From contig JAJEKB010020357.1 of NCBI GenBank assembly GCA_022393335.1, forward strand, positions 62,296 to 126,295: DNA of 64,000 bases, given 5' to 3'. The position numbers were made by a program, and so were the translations under genes. Origin of the DNA: Macrotrachela quadricornifera (Eukaryota > Rotifera > Eurotatoria > Philodinida > Philodinidae). Numbering within the stretch: position 1 is the first letter of the stretch; each line of letters begins with the position of its first letter. The notes beneath the pieces are model-generated. The model saw nothing but the letters and a program-made list of their open reading frames with translations, searched no databases and was not told the DNA's origin. Shown piece after piece: positions 51,218-64,000 of the stretch.

Positions 51218-51944
51218 TTGAATGTTTTTGTTTTGTTCGAAAATAAAGATTTAAAATAAGAAGAGTATCTTAATATCTAACAAGGCCAAATTCTTCTAAA
51301 GTATTGTATCTATTTCTAGAATATTATCAGGCGACAAGAATTGTCATCTCTTCCACATTTTTTCCGCAGTTTCCATATAAAATTTATTCGTGTTTTTATT
51401 GAAATCCTTAATATAGAAGGAAATTTATTAGAGATAAACAAAGTGTAATCGTTGATGCGTATAATAGGGATCTGCAGAGTCTGGTTTCTTTTAACTTAGA
51501 CGAATTTTCTTTCTAAAACTCCAATCCTAACATCTTTTTTTCTACACGTTCGATTTAACTTAAAATTTCAAAATTTATTAGCAATATTTTCTAAAGATTA
51601 AATATCCAGAGCTGAGAAGAATTCATTTAGCGCTCTGGAATGCTAATTTGTTTCGCTGAGGATTCTAAACTTTTTTTAAAAGAAAAAACAAGCTTATATA
51701 TATCATCATCTTCACGCTTGATATTTCTTCAAAAGGTATACCTCTTCAAATGTGGAAAATGTCACATTTTTATTCGTAAAGTTGAGATTTTCTTTGACTG
51801 ATTTTATCTACCCACGATATTCTTTATTCAAAAAAATAGTTTAATTAGTTCATCCTTCGAGTACTGTAGTTAAAAGAGAATTCGTTCATATTTTTGTCTT
51901 GAAATTCATCACTAATCCATATCACAATTAGTACCTTTTATTTA
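51218..51944. other. 3' flank of the ART-TPR gene
   Basis: Possible polyadenylation signals at about 51241 and 51255. Otherwise empty AT-rich DNA. Confidence 0.4.
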
Positions 51945-52185
51945 CAGTAATGACCAAAAGACCCTCATTCCCACGAACTTTATCAATATCTCAAGCTCTC
52001 AGGTTGAAATTTTGGTTGCATGTGTGCATTGATAAACTCTCACCACAGACACCAACTCAGCATCAATTCAACATAATGGAATAGAGTTGTACATGAAACA
52101 GCATATATGTGCAACCAAAATTTCAAGCTAATACCTTGAGATATTGATAAAGTTCAAGGAGGTGAGGGACTTTTGGTCAGCACTG
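51945..52185. mobile_element. Tc1/mariner-type MITE
   Basis: 241 bp flanked by TA on both sides (51943-51944 and 52186-52187). The ends are CAGTAATGACCAAAAGACCC and the inverse CAGTGCTGACCAAAAGTCCC. The inverted repeat extends about 80 bp inward (AACTTTATCAATATCTCAAG, then TTGAAATTTTGGTTGCA on both arms). No coding capacity. TA duplication and the CAGTGCTGACC end are typical of mariner/Tc1-related miniature elements. Confidence 0.85.
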
Positions 52186-52311
52186 TAGTTATTGATCTTT
52201 TTGAAAAACTCATATTTTATTTCAAATTAGTATAAGATAGATAATATATGAAAAGAGAAAGCATACAAAAAAATTATATATATTTCAATACATTTAAAAG
52301 ATCAAGTGTTT

Positions 52312-55300
52312 TCAGACAATCGATACATTTGTACAAGATTAAGAAATGTTGCTAAAGTATCTTTTTCAGACAATTGAACTTCCAAATAATCAATAATCTA
52401 AATAAACGAAAATAAAGTAATTCGATTAAAATAATGAAAATAAATCAATTAAACCTTATCAGCATGTAAATATGAATATTCAATAAGATTATTATAAATC
52501 ATATCATCTAATTCAAAATTTTTATCAATACCCTACGATAAAAAAAAAAAGAAAAAATTTAAAATTATGAAATATTTTATTTTTGTATTTTTATTATTAT
52601 CATACTATATTTGTTGATGAATATTCAGATGATAAATTTTTATTATTGAAACATCTTTCTAAATTTGAATAATATAATCGAACACGTTGTATTTCATCAG
52701 CAAATAATAATGTACAATTTTGTATATTATAATTGAAGTTTTTATTATTTAATAATTCAATACAAAATGAACATTTTTCTTCATTTTCTTGACAACAAGC
52801 AATTTGAAAAATCATTGCAAGAATATCTAATGAACTATTTAAACATTTATCAATTGTTATATCAAATAAACAATGAAAATTTTGAAAAATAAATGGAATA
52901 AAATGTGCATAGAATAAATGAAAAAATTTTGAATATTGTTCAATTAATTCACTTAAATATGTATCACTATGAATAAGATTTATAAATAAAATTTCAATAA
53001 GATTAATTAATGTTGAATGTATTATTGATTTTGTTTCAAATAAACGATATGTTTTATTTGTATTATTATCCGTTAATAAATGATCAAACTCATTACCTAT
53101 TTCTTCATAAGTATGATTTAATAAATGAATATAACATTTTTGATCATTTCTATTTAAAGATAATGTATTTAAACTAGGTAATGCTGATGATAATAAATAA
53201 TTAAATATAATTTGATTATCGAATGTTGACAATGAACAATATTGACAAGAAGAACGAAGAGTACTTTCTAAAAGAAGACATTATAAGAATTAATAATTTT
53301 CAAAATGTTTAGCTATTTAAAATCAATGAATGGTGATTTTTTTCTCAAGATAAAAAGCAAATGTAAGATATTAATTGTATAGACAAAGTTTATAAGCAGC
53401 ATTCAAATGTATTATTCTCGACTTCAATACAAAAATTTAAGCGTATCCTAGTTTTTAAAAGAAAAATATATAATAATATTTTTTATTTGATTTGTATCAG
53501 GACAATTTAACTCAGAATTGGAATTAGCACAGCTTTTTTCGTGATCGTTCTATCCTTGACATCTATTAGATATTATTAACCATACAAACTTATATGATTA
53601 ACAATCATTGTCATCACTATGAAAAAGTTCACTCGTACATTACTCATTGTCAATACAGCATCAACTCTTTCTTTCATTCTAAACTCAAAAATCATGTTTC
53701 TCTGTTTTTTTTTGACTTAATAGTACAAATAAAATGTAGTTGTTATACAAAAAATTGTGAGACAAGGAAAAATTTCAAAACAATGAACCAACAAAAATCC
53801 AGTCTGGTGTTGTCTTATCGGTTCTAACACTGATTTAACTCAATCAGAAATCTAGAAAATAACATTTCATAATTCTATCTAGCGATGTTCCTACAAACAA
53901 AACTACCCATATGAATGAGTTCTTACAGAAGTGTTAGTTGAACATCTTATTCAAGCCGTCAATATTATAAAGACCACGAATTAAAATCATCAGGTCTAAA
54001 ATATTTGGTCCCAAATCCGTATCATGCTCTTAATACTCTTATTCAAATGTTCTCTGAATTTGGGCTCAATTCAGCAGGCTCTACTACTAGAATCAATAAG
54101 ATTTATTGAGTTCATCTTTTGAAAGGATATTGTACATTCATATTATATCATAGCCTTCATTCAGTATATTTAGTAATGGAATTGTTATCGAAAACATAAC
54201 ATACTTAAATCTAGACTATTATTAATTGAATTAATTCGTTTACTTGATAAAATCATTTTAAGCTCGTAACCATCTGTTGTAATTCCATAATGTTGTAAAG
54301 TATTTAATTTTTTCCAATTATTTATTTGTTCATTTGTATTATCAATATCATTTAATAATAAAATATTTGAATCATGATATGAATCATCAATAGTAGTTGT
54401 TGAATATTTTATTGTACGATTAAATAAAACTTGTGTTAATATTGATTTTCTTATTAATGGTACACTAGATGATGTTGTTGAAGATGATGATGTTGATGAT
54501 AATGAATTTGAACATGAATGATTAGTTAATAAATAAAGTTGACATTCATTTATTGATATTTGATTTAATAAATTTAATTGATAAAGAATTTTTTGTTTTA
54601 TTTGAGATATTGTATCACATGTTAAACAAATAATATTTAATGAGAAATTATTCGAATTATTATTATTGTTTAAATCAATATGAACCATTAATTGAATTGC
54701 TTTAAATACAATTGAATGATCATGTAAAATTGTATTCATATTTAATGAATAATAAGATATTGTTTGTTCAATAGCATCAATAGGATTATTATATATTTTA
54801 GATTTTAATTGAGAATAAAGTTGAGAAAATAATAAATGAATATGATTTATTATAAAGGTATCATATGATGTTAATATACAAATATGAAAATAAATAAAAT
54901 CATGATTAAATTGTAATAATTTTTTAAAATTATATCTTTGGGTTAAAATAAGATGATGAAGAATTTTTTTATTATTTAATTCTATTGAAAGTTTAAAAAG
55001 ATAATCAAGAAATTGATTATGATTTTCAATTAAATATTTAAATTCATTAATTATATTTTGTTTTATATTTGATTTAATTTTATTAGAAAATAAATTATTT
55101 GAATAATAACAATATTGTAAATAATTTAAATATGGACGAATTGGAAGTGATGTTAATTGATAAATATATTCTTTTTCAATTTCATTTGAATTTATACTAT
55201 TTCCAGAGAAATATTGTTTAAAATATTTTTTTTGTGTATGACGAATTTTAAAGCAAACAACAAGAAGAATAATAAGAACAATAAATAATAAAGTGAATAA

Positions 55301-58300
55301 ACATCCACTTATAATACCTAGAAGAAAACAATTGAATTTTATTACAGATTTATAGATATGAAAAATACTGAACAGTAATATTCAGAAATATTCTTGTCTT
55401 GTACGAGAGAGAATTGGTAGAAAGTTGAATCGTGAAATCTCAAGAAGCGTTGAAATAGGTTTTAATATCTATTGAAATCTTGAACGGTCCTATAAAATGT
55501 TTCCAGTGTTTGTATTGGATCTCTCTTAAACTCTTCTCTTTCTTCTCGATTCTTAATCGAATTATCTAAGTTTAGTGATAAATAATATTTATCATCCGTA
55601 TATACTAATATATAATTCAGTAAATTACCTTTCATACCCATAATGTTTTGTACATTCAAAACAAAGGATCATTTAGTTATAACTATAAATTCATCATAGA
55701 ATAATCTATGGTCTGAACAAAACATCTTTATATTCTGTAAGTAATCTTGTCCGAGTGAAGGGGAAATCAGCATAAAAATTAATCATAGTTTGAAAAGAAG
55801 TTTACTATAAAATCCAAAACAAATTTTGGGAGATTTTTTTACCAAAGTTAATATCAAATGCCTATGGTTTGACATCAGTTGCAAACGCTTTATAGATTCG
55901 GTTGAGCCTGATAAAGATCCAACACTGGAATTTACAAACTTTAAGATTCTATAGTGACGATGTTTTCTATGTATCTACAGAAAAATCTTTTCAGAAGTGC
56001 ATTCTTTCTATCTATTTAAATGTCTAAAATTTATTATTTACCGAGAATAAAAAGTTTTTTTGGATACATCATAAATCCAATATGTAAATGTATATTATCA
56101 ATAGAAACAATAATTGATGGATATTCTGAACTATAGCAAAGACGTTTTGTTTTAGAATATTTTTTTGGACGATATATTGGTGGTTGACAAATAATTTTAT
56201 CTGATTGTAAATAAATAATAGTACATAAATCACAACCAATATGAACAAGAATTTCATTTTTTGTATGTCCAATAGCTGTTAAATTCACACCTTGAATAGT
56301 TAATTCATTTGTATATGTTTGTAATGTAGGTTCAAGTTCATAAATAATTGGATCATTAATATAAAGTAATGATGATGTTCGATTAAAATTATCTAAATAA
56401 ATTTTTATTTCAATTTCTTGTTCATTATTTAAATTAAGTTCTTGAATTGATGGTGTTAAAAATATAATATGTGTATTATTATGAAATAAAGGAGAAATAA
56501 ATATATAATGTTTCAATTCTAATTGAATATTTTGTATTATATTAAAATTTTCACCATGAATTATTATTTGATGACCACCACTTGTAAAACTTTTATATTG
56601 ATGATATTTATTAAATGAATATAAAATTGGATTCGGAACAATAGTAAAAAATTGTTTATAAATTAATTTTGTTTGTTGATCAAAAAATATTTTTATTGGT
56701 TGTTTTTTATTTAATATTGAAAATGGAAATGATTTTGTTTCACATTCGATTTTTATCATAGTTATTGATAATATTTGACACGAATAATTACCAATTAAAA
56801 CTGATATATAATTATTACCTATTGTAAAATTTTCACCATGAATTGTTAAAATTGTACCACCATTTTGAATACCAATAAGTGGTTCGATTGAATTTATTTT
56901 TGGTTTTATATATGAAATTATTTCACGAGAAGATATTTGTGGACCATGAGAACCAAATTTTAAACGAACAGGACCAGTACGAAATATTGATCCAGTTGCA
57001 CCGGATTGACACACAATTCTTAAAAAAAAAGTATTTAAGATAATAATGACTATGTTGTAAACTGGAATGATCGATCTATTAAGATAAAGTTGTTTTTCTA
57101 TTGAATACAATATTATCAGATAGAAACATTGAAATATAAGTGTTGGATGTTTGAAGATTTTTCAATTTATAGGACACTATTTGTTTGTACATTCTATTCT
57201 GTGCTCATTCTTGATAAAGTTCGATTTGCTCTCGTCTTATAATTAGTTCTGACGGTAGTTCAGTTAATGTATCGAAAAGAATTCAAATGAATCTTTCATC
57301 ACGAATATCATTCCGAAAATATCTTAATTAGCTTTTTATTACCAAGTTAATTCCATATACAAACATAGTACTACTCGATATCGAAACTTTAATAATCACT
57401 TCTTTTAGTTCTATATTAGTATTATCATTATTAACAGAGATAATATAAGCGAATAGTATGTTTTGATAAATATCGATTTATGAAACAATCTTTCTCTTTC
57501 AATTTCATATTCAAGTTTGGTAGTAACACATTTGTATCTACTAATAATTAAAGCTATCTTTTTACTTACCTATCATATGAACTTTCTTCTGTAATCAATT
57601 GACAAGGTATATCTGCTATATAAATTGATAAATTAAATAAATCAAAATTTTTTCCTTTAATTGTTACAAATGTTCCACCATTAATCGGTAAAAATAATGG
57701 TTCAATTATTTGAATTATTGGTAATAAACATTCTTGATTATTTGAACATTTTATTGATTGATTTTTAAACATACACATATTATTACACCAAATACAACCA
57801 TATGATGAATCAAGTTGTAAACATGATGTACAATTTAATGCCATATGTTCACAATGATATAAAGATATATGTGTATATGGTATAATAGATATAATTTTAT
57901 TTGAAAATTGAATAGATAAATGAAGATTTAATGGTTTATGAAATGATATTTGATGAATATTTTGATAATTTAACCATTTAAATGAACATTTTAATAAACA
58001 TTTATTAAATGATCGAATTAATATTGGATTTGAATCAATAAATGAAAAATTTTTTTTATAATTATATAATTCACAAGAATTAATACTTATTGATTGATTA
58101 CATTGTTCAATATGAACAATAAATATTTTATCAATATTATAAATTAAATTTTGTACAGATTTTTCTAAATAAATAAATGAACATTGATTAGAATTTATTA
58201 TAAAATTTGAATAATTTAATAATAAAAATTTTTTCTTCTGTTGAGATATACAATTTAATGTTTCATAATTCCATAAACATATATTTGAATATGATGTACA

Positions 58301-60621
58301 AGATGAACATGTAAGAAAATTTGAACAATTTATAAATTTTAAATTATAATATCCAAATGTTAAATTTGTTTTTACATGATAAATTGATAAAATAACATTA
58401 TAAATACCTAAAGAAAATTAATTATTAAAAAAAGTTTTTTCAAAAATAATATCTTACTTTCATTCATATTATTTAATATAGGTGGTGAACATCGTACTTT
58501 ATTATTATTGAGAATGGCATTTGTATGATATAATTCTTTTTTATTATTAAGACTAAATTGACACATATATTCATTAATATTATTTCGCAATAGAACATTG
58601 AAAGTGATTTGTAACTAAAATAAATAAAATAAAAAGTAAGAAAAAAAAAACAAACTTTACTTTTATATTTAACATATCTAATGAAATTATTTGAGGAATA
58701 ACTTGTTTAATATCTATACATATATTAATTCCATTATTTCTTTTATTTTCATCAATACATTCAAATACTGTTGTACATCTATAATAGAACAAATAATAAT
58801 AATATTTTTTTTCCATAAAAAATCTCAAGTCTTACGTATTCTTTTTAGAACACCAATGACAAAATTTAGCATTTGAACATTCATTACATGTTGTATACTG
58901 TTCGCATATATTGAAGTTTTGTGTAATTAACTAAATTAAGAATGAATATATTAATGAGAGATTCGGAAGAACTAAATTGTTGTGAAATAAAAATTAAAAC
59001 CGTGACCTCTAGATATTGTAATCAATGTCCTATCTTCAACATCTTTCGATAGGCTGATATTTAAATATAATCAATTACCTGATTATCAGTTAGAACAATA
59101 AGTTTTGAGTTTTTAAATGTTGGTACTTTCTTAATAAATTTTAGATCAATAATAATTTTTGATTGAAAATTTTCTTTATAAATTTGTTTTGTATTTGAAT
59201 TTTGAAACTAAATAAATTTAAAAAGTAAAAATAAAATGAAATATCTAATAAATAAAGTAACTTTACCATATGTACAGTTCCATTATCATCTCCAACAAAA
59301 AATAACATATCATTTTCATTTGAACTCATTTCAATTGATGTAAAATTAACTTTATCATTTAATTCAATAATCGGTTGAATTTGTTCAATTGCTTGATGAC
59401 CACCAATTGGATATTGAAAAAATCTTTCATTTTCATCAGGACAATAATCTTCATTAATTTTATTTAAATTCTAAATTTTTTATTTATATAAAATAAAACA
59501 AAAAAAATCATTTAAATTCAACATACTTTACTCGATATACATTGTGTATCTGGACTAAGATGTGGTAAACCACGATAACCTTTTCCATCAATAATACAAC
59601 GTTTTATTGTTTGAAAAAATGCTTGTTGAATATAATTAATATCATATGCACATATAGCATGTGATGTTTTTGTTTTATTTGCTAATGTTGTATTACGAAA
59701 TAATCCATATAAAATATTTTTTTCATATGAAAATTTTCCTGTAATTAAATAATTATAATTTTTCCCACATGTTAATGGTATTTCAATATAACTTTTTATA
59801 ATTGATTGTTTTAAATTTTGACAAAAACGTAAAATTTTTGTTTGTAATTTTATATTTTTTAAATGATTTATATTTGATAATTGTTGTATTGTTAAAAAAA
59901 ATGAAAAATTTTTATATTCAAATCCATATATATAATAAAGAAAAAAATCTTTTATTAAACGTATATTTAATAAACGTAATGTATTTGTTGATTGTTGTAA
60001 TGCTGATTGATTTGATTTAAAATGAATTATTGATAAAAATTCATTTAAATTTATATGTCGACCACTTATCGTTGGAATATTATAAAATGGATCACATATT
60101 GAATCATATGTATTTGATATATATAATATTTGTTTATTTTTATTAATAAAACCAATTGAAGGATAAAATGGTGATGATGAAATAATATTTTCTGTTGAAT
60201 TTTTTATTAAATTAAGATTAATTAATGAACGTAATTGACATGAATTAATATAATTTGATGTTGAACATATTAATATTGAATTATTTATTAATATAAGTAA
60301 TTGATTATATGTTTGATTTATAAATGGAATTAAATATGATGATGTTGAAAAATAATAATGAGAAGTTTTTGATAATAATGAACTTGTATTTTTTATTAAA
60401 CAATGATGAGTTATTTTTGATGATGACGATGATAATGATAGATCAATATCTGATAAAATTGATAAATCACTTGCATTTAATGAATAAATATGATTAATAG
60501 ATGCTAAAATAATTGTATTTGTTATATCATCATATACAAAACGTTGTAATGGGTTTGGAAAATGAACATTTAATGAAATTGTTAATTTAATTAAATAGAA
60601 AATAATTATTCGAATATTCAT
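52312..60621 (-). CDS. Plexin (semaphorin receptor), divergent cytoplasmic domain
   Basis: Exons in coding order: 59527-60621, 59267-59470, 59079-59217, 58836-58930, 58661-58778, 58458-58614, 57570-58407, 56042-57018, 54205-55317, 52606-53267, 52455-52532, 52312-52397; 5562 nt, 1853 residues, close to the usual plexin length. A signal peptide (MNIRIIIFYLIKLTISLNVH) is followed by a sema domain to about 475. PSI modules lie near 486-520 (CEQYTTCNECSNAKFCHWC), 630-650 and 790-825 (CTSCLQLDSSYGCIWC). Four IPT/TIG-like repeats span about 835-1150. The membrane span is at 1208-1230 (IISGCLFTLLFIVLIILLVV). The juxtamembrane and GAP segments follow, with a Rho-binding domain containing CLTCDTISQIKQKIL and NNWKKLNTLQHYG. 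The C-terminal GAP half reads YSYLHADKIIDYLEVQL near the end. Start ATG 60621 gives a proper signal peptide; a longer N-terminal ORF does not. Arginine-finger positions look lost (see findings). Confidence 0.88.
53268..54204 (-). other. Plexin intron (937 nt)
   Basis: GT-AG intron between the RBD-containing exon and the C-terminal GAP exon. No element or gene recognised. The 724-nt (55318-56041) and 551-nt (57019-57569) introns are likewise plain. The remaining plexin introns are 46-148 nt. Confidence 0.6.
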
Positions 60622-63600
60622 TATTGTATAAATTGAAATATAAAATCTAAAAAAAACATAAAATAGATATAAAACATTCGAATACTTTATTTTTCTATAT
60701 ATGATACTATCTTTACAATTGATTAGAAAAGAATAGGTCAAATTTAATTAGTTAAACAATACACAATCCGACGATGAACAAAATAGGCACAAATATAGTT
60801 TTCTTCTTTTTTTTACTAGACGAAGAATAATAACAATTATCAAATAGAGATGTCTCGCCGCCTAATGTCATACGTGTCATCGATAGTTAATATCATCAGA
60901 AGTCTGCGTATATACACACGATCACTCATCCATTATCTTCGTTGTCTATAGAATATGATCACATACAATTTTCTTTTTTTTTGTTATCATGGTAATTCTT
61001 CATTCATGCTTACAGACATAAAAAAAAAGTACAAAAAACATTCGATTGTACAAAAGAAAAATATGTTTAACAATGAATTCATTCGATTGGAATCAATATG
61101 CTTTACATAAAATAACAAATGAATATTTGTTTGAAATACAAAAGAAGAAGAAAAAAAAAGGACAAACTCCGGAAAATAGACTTATACTGAGATAAGTTTT
61201 TAAGTATTCAACGATGCACAAATAAAATGATACGAATCGAATAGAGCACAATACCTAGGAATAGAATAGATGAATTTTCTCAAAAAAAGAAATGAATGAC
61301 GAGAGAAAAAGACAAAGAAAAATGAATGTTTATTTCAATGAGTAGACATTAAATGACAAAAGAAAAAGTCTAATCGATTTTAGTTTCACATTGTTATTTT
61401 TACTGATGGATATTATATACATTAGACCTTCATGTACACATACCATTATGATGACATTTAAACAGCTAAATTGAAAAGTCACATATATACATATATATAA
61501 TGGCAGCAACTGTAAAATCCTTCTTCTCATCTTTTAATCACATATAGACGATAATAAATCTATTTAAAATATGTTAAATTATCAAAAAAATGATTATGAA
61601 GCACTGATGATAATTTAACATTTTGAATATTAGTATAAAGATATGTTTTTATTTTGTATTCATATAGTTCATGCTAATATTGCTACTATAATTCTGCTTG
61701 TATGTATGTCAATCAACTTGAGACAGACAAACAGAATAAAAGAATAAGAAAGAAAGAAAGAGAAACATCGATTAGACGGTTTAAACTATGTTTTAAATAA
61801 GAGTGCGATAAAATCAAGCTGTCTGATGCATTTAATACAAATAAGTTTATTCCCTTGTGGTGACACACAGACTGATAATAATGATGCAAAGAATCAGAAG
61901 ACATAGTACAACTGTAACAAACAATTAGATTTGTTATAAAATATAAACATATATAGCATTATTTCAATTTGTATGTATGTAGATACAATTCTCTTGTGAT
62001 ATGGACATATCTATAACGAGACATATAGTCACACTCTCAAGTATTAATCGACCAGCAATAATGATTATTTCTTTACACATTTTACTATATACATATAGAT
62101 GTATAGAAATATGAAATGTACAAATTAAACGATTGTAAAAGAAAAAAGGTCACTGTCGTTTGTTATCATTAATTTAATTTAAAAATACTGACATCCGATT
62201 AGAATAAAGAAAAAAATGAAACAAGCATACATTGCTTTATCAAATAAATGGCGGTGACAACTGATACAGATTTCTATAGTATAATTGTATTAGTTATTCT
62301 AATTCAACATTGTCTTTATATATGTATGTATGTATGTATGTCGGTTTTGTTCATGAGCAATTTGATTTATTTATTATATTATCCATCGGTCGACTGAAAC
62401 ATGCATACGCGTGCAATGTTGATCATTTTATGTCTAAAGCAAATTACAAAGCGACTTGTAATATGCAATCATAACAAATTAGTTCTTTGCGGTCTATTTC
62501 AAAAAAGAAAAAACATATCAATAAATACAAAATCAAGAGAACGTATATAATATCCATATCATTCTATCTTTTGTTGTTCTTAATTTTATTTTTTACTATC
62601 AATAATAATTACATATATAAACAATATACGCTAGTTTTAACATTTCTAACAGCATGATGTCAGACTGCTTATAACATGGGATAGAGAGAAATGATGCATT
62701 TCTATCTCGTTTATATCACACTGACAACAAAAACAATAGCACTCTTTGATTAGTCTCATGAAAAATGACGTAATCATTTTTAGTCATAATTTTTCTTTTG
62801 CTCAAGCAATAAATTTATATATGTGACACTGAACTAACTGTATTCATTGTTATTTGAACATATATATATGTTAGTCAGATTCTATTTATTACATAATAAT
62901 TCTCTTATTAAGAGTACTTCTACACTCAACTAGTCATCGTCTCTTTATTATAACCACATTAATCTTTTACACTATGTATGTATGTATGTTGACATTAAAA
63001 GGAAAGATCTATACTTGAATTGAACACCATCTACATGGACAATCTATCTTGTCAAGGATAAAAAATGGATAGAAAAAGAGAAAAGAAAAGAAAAAAAAAA
63101 AGCTGAACTTATTCTCTAATGATGAAATAGAATGGCAATAGCTATCATTAGGGCGAAACAATAATACTATGCATGCACCATCAGTAGTGGTCATAGTGAG
63201 ATGTGACGCAAGATCCGAAACACCACAGGCGAATACCAAGAAAAGAAAGGAAATAGTTATCTTTTATAGTCATCAGATTAATCAACAGTGGACTGAGAAA
63301 GAAAGATCAGGCTAATCTATGAAATACTAGCGAATCATTTGAAAATTATAGATAAATTTTGAAGATATTAAAAGTTAATATAGAGATACTATTTCTTTGA
63401 TTGAATGAATAACTTGTATTCATGAAACAAAAAAGTGATAATAATATCATTTGTGAAAAAAATGTTTATCACAAGAAAAAAGAAATCAAAGTTGATTTTA
63501 TCATAAAAGCACGTTCTCATAGCGATATATCATTATAAATATTTGTACTACTCGCTCGACCGCCTTCAATGTCCGAGAGGCAGTTCACATACATCAATGA

Positions 63601-64000
63601 TGATGATGATGATGATTGTATCCACATTATATTACGAGTTTGTTCAACAGAACATGACAGAACAGTCGAGCGTATGTACACAATATGACACAATCATAAG
63701 CAGAAAACCACATTTTTTCTACTAGTTGAATTTAACTACTTAAACAATTGACTAGGAGTCATGTTTGATCAAATATCTATATATTTGATGATTTTCAAAT
63801 ATTGCACAACATGTACATAGTTTATACGATTCATCAAACTAAGTAACAGACTGGAAACTTACTTGTTAAAACATATGAACAGTTTTCATTGTATAATTGA
63901 ATATAAAGAAGAAATTAATGAATGTCAACTTGATTTTTTTTCTTCAACAAATCCATTATAACATAGTAATGGTCTAGTTTCTTTCGTTTTTCATTTATTT
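60622..64000. other. Plexin 5' flank, no gene recognised
   Basis: About 3.4 kb. Short low-complexity ORFs only. Simple repeats: GAAA-type run at about 61747-61766, (TATG)n at 62319-62340 and 62974-62989, (ATG)n at 63598-63616. The plexin promoter and 5' UTR are presumably at its left side. Confidence 0.45.

Noticed and set aside
63543..63725. 60-codon ORF with a poly-Met run
   Set aside because: Product of an (ATG)n simple repeat.

Overview
The window looks like animal nuclear DNA, most likely from a bdelloid rotifer. It is AT-rich. Its genes carry many very short GT-AG introns (about 45-70 nt), mixed with a few introns of 0.5-1.5 kb. Conserved animal genes (USP7, ataxin-2, hexokinase, TFIIE-alpha, plexin) sit beside an intronless bacterial-type hydrolase, an ADP-ribosyltransferase-TPR gene of the kind expanded in bdelloids, an LRR cassette gene, and small degraded transposons. 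The rotifer assignment is an inference from gene content; no rRNA or telomere repeat is present to confirm it.

Layout. 1-5742 (+): 3' part of USP7, 17 exons, truncated by the window edge. 6100-7449 (-): a two-exon single-pass membrane protein, convergent with USP7. 7450-15833: a repeat-rich accessory stretch. It holds a 1.07-kb foldback element, two inverted copies of a VNTR-bearing repeat (10031-10495 and 13374-14221) enclosing two small membrane-protein ORFs, and a cluster of short interspersed repeats that begin ACTAGCGGTAGTACCCGG and end CTTTATATATATAGAT. 15834-18724 (+): 20 consecutive 84-nt phase-0 LRR exons plus a capping exon, separated by introns of almost constant 55 nt. 21740-23191 (-): intronless TFIIE-alpha. 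25253-30436 (+): ataxin-2 in 14 exons. 30980-33654 (-): hexokinase in six exons. 33956-34582 (-): YcaC-like isochorismatase-fold hydrolase, intronless. 34583-41276: gene-poor, with several diverged tandem arrays. 41277-42716 (+): intronless type II membrane glycosyltransferase-like protein with a Thr-rich repeat stalk. 43490-45224: a decayed Mutator-like element with about 105-110-bp terminal inverted repeats and a near-perfect 9-bp target duplication. 48740-51217 (+): intronless ART-TPR gene. 51945-52185: a TA-flanked MITE. 52312-60621 (-): plexin in 12 exons. 60622-64000: the plexin 5' flank, with no gene recognised.

The exon models of USP7, ataxin-2, hexokinase and plexin were built by hand from splice sites and reading-frame continuity. 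In each the exon lengths sum to a multiple of three with no internal stop, which supports the boundaries. The genes do not form one pathway: housekeeping and signalling genes are interspersed with candidate horizontally acquired or lineage-expanded genes and transposon debris.

Most worth a second look: the phase-symmetric LRR cassette array; the plexin whose GAP region appears to lack the arginine-finger positions; the MULE with recognisable termini; the ART domain with a lysine where an acidic or Gln residue is usual; and the pair of inverted VNTR repeats.
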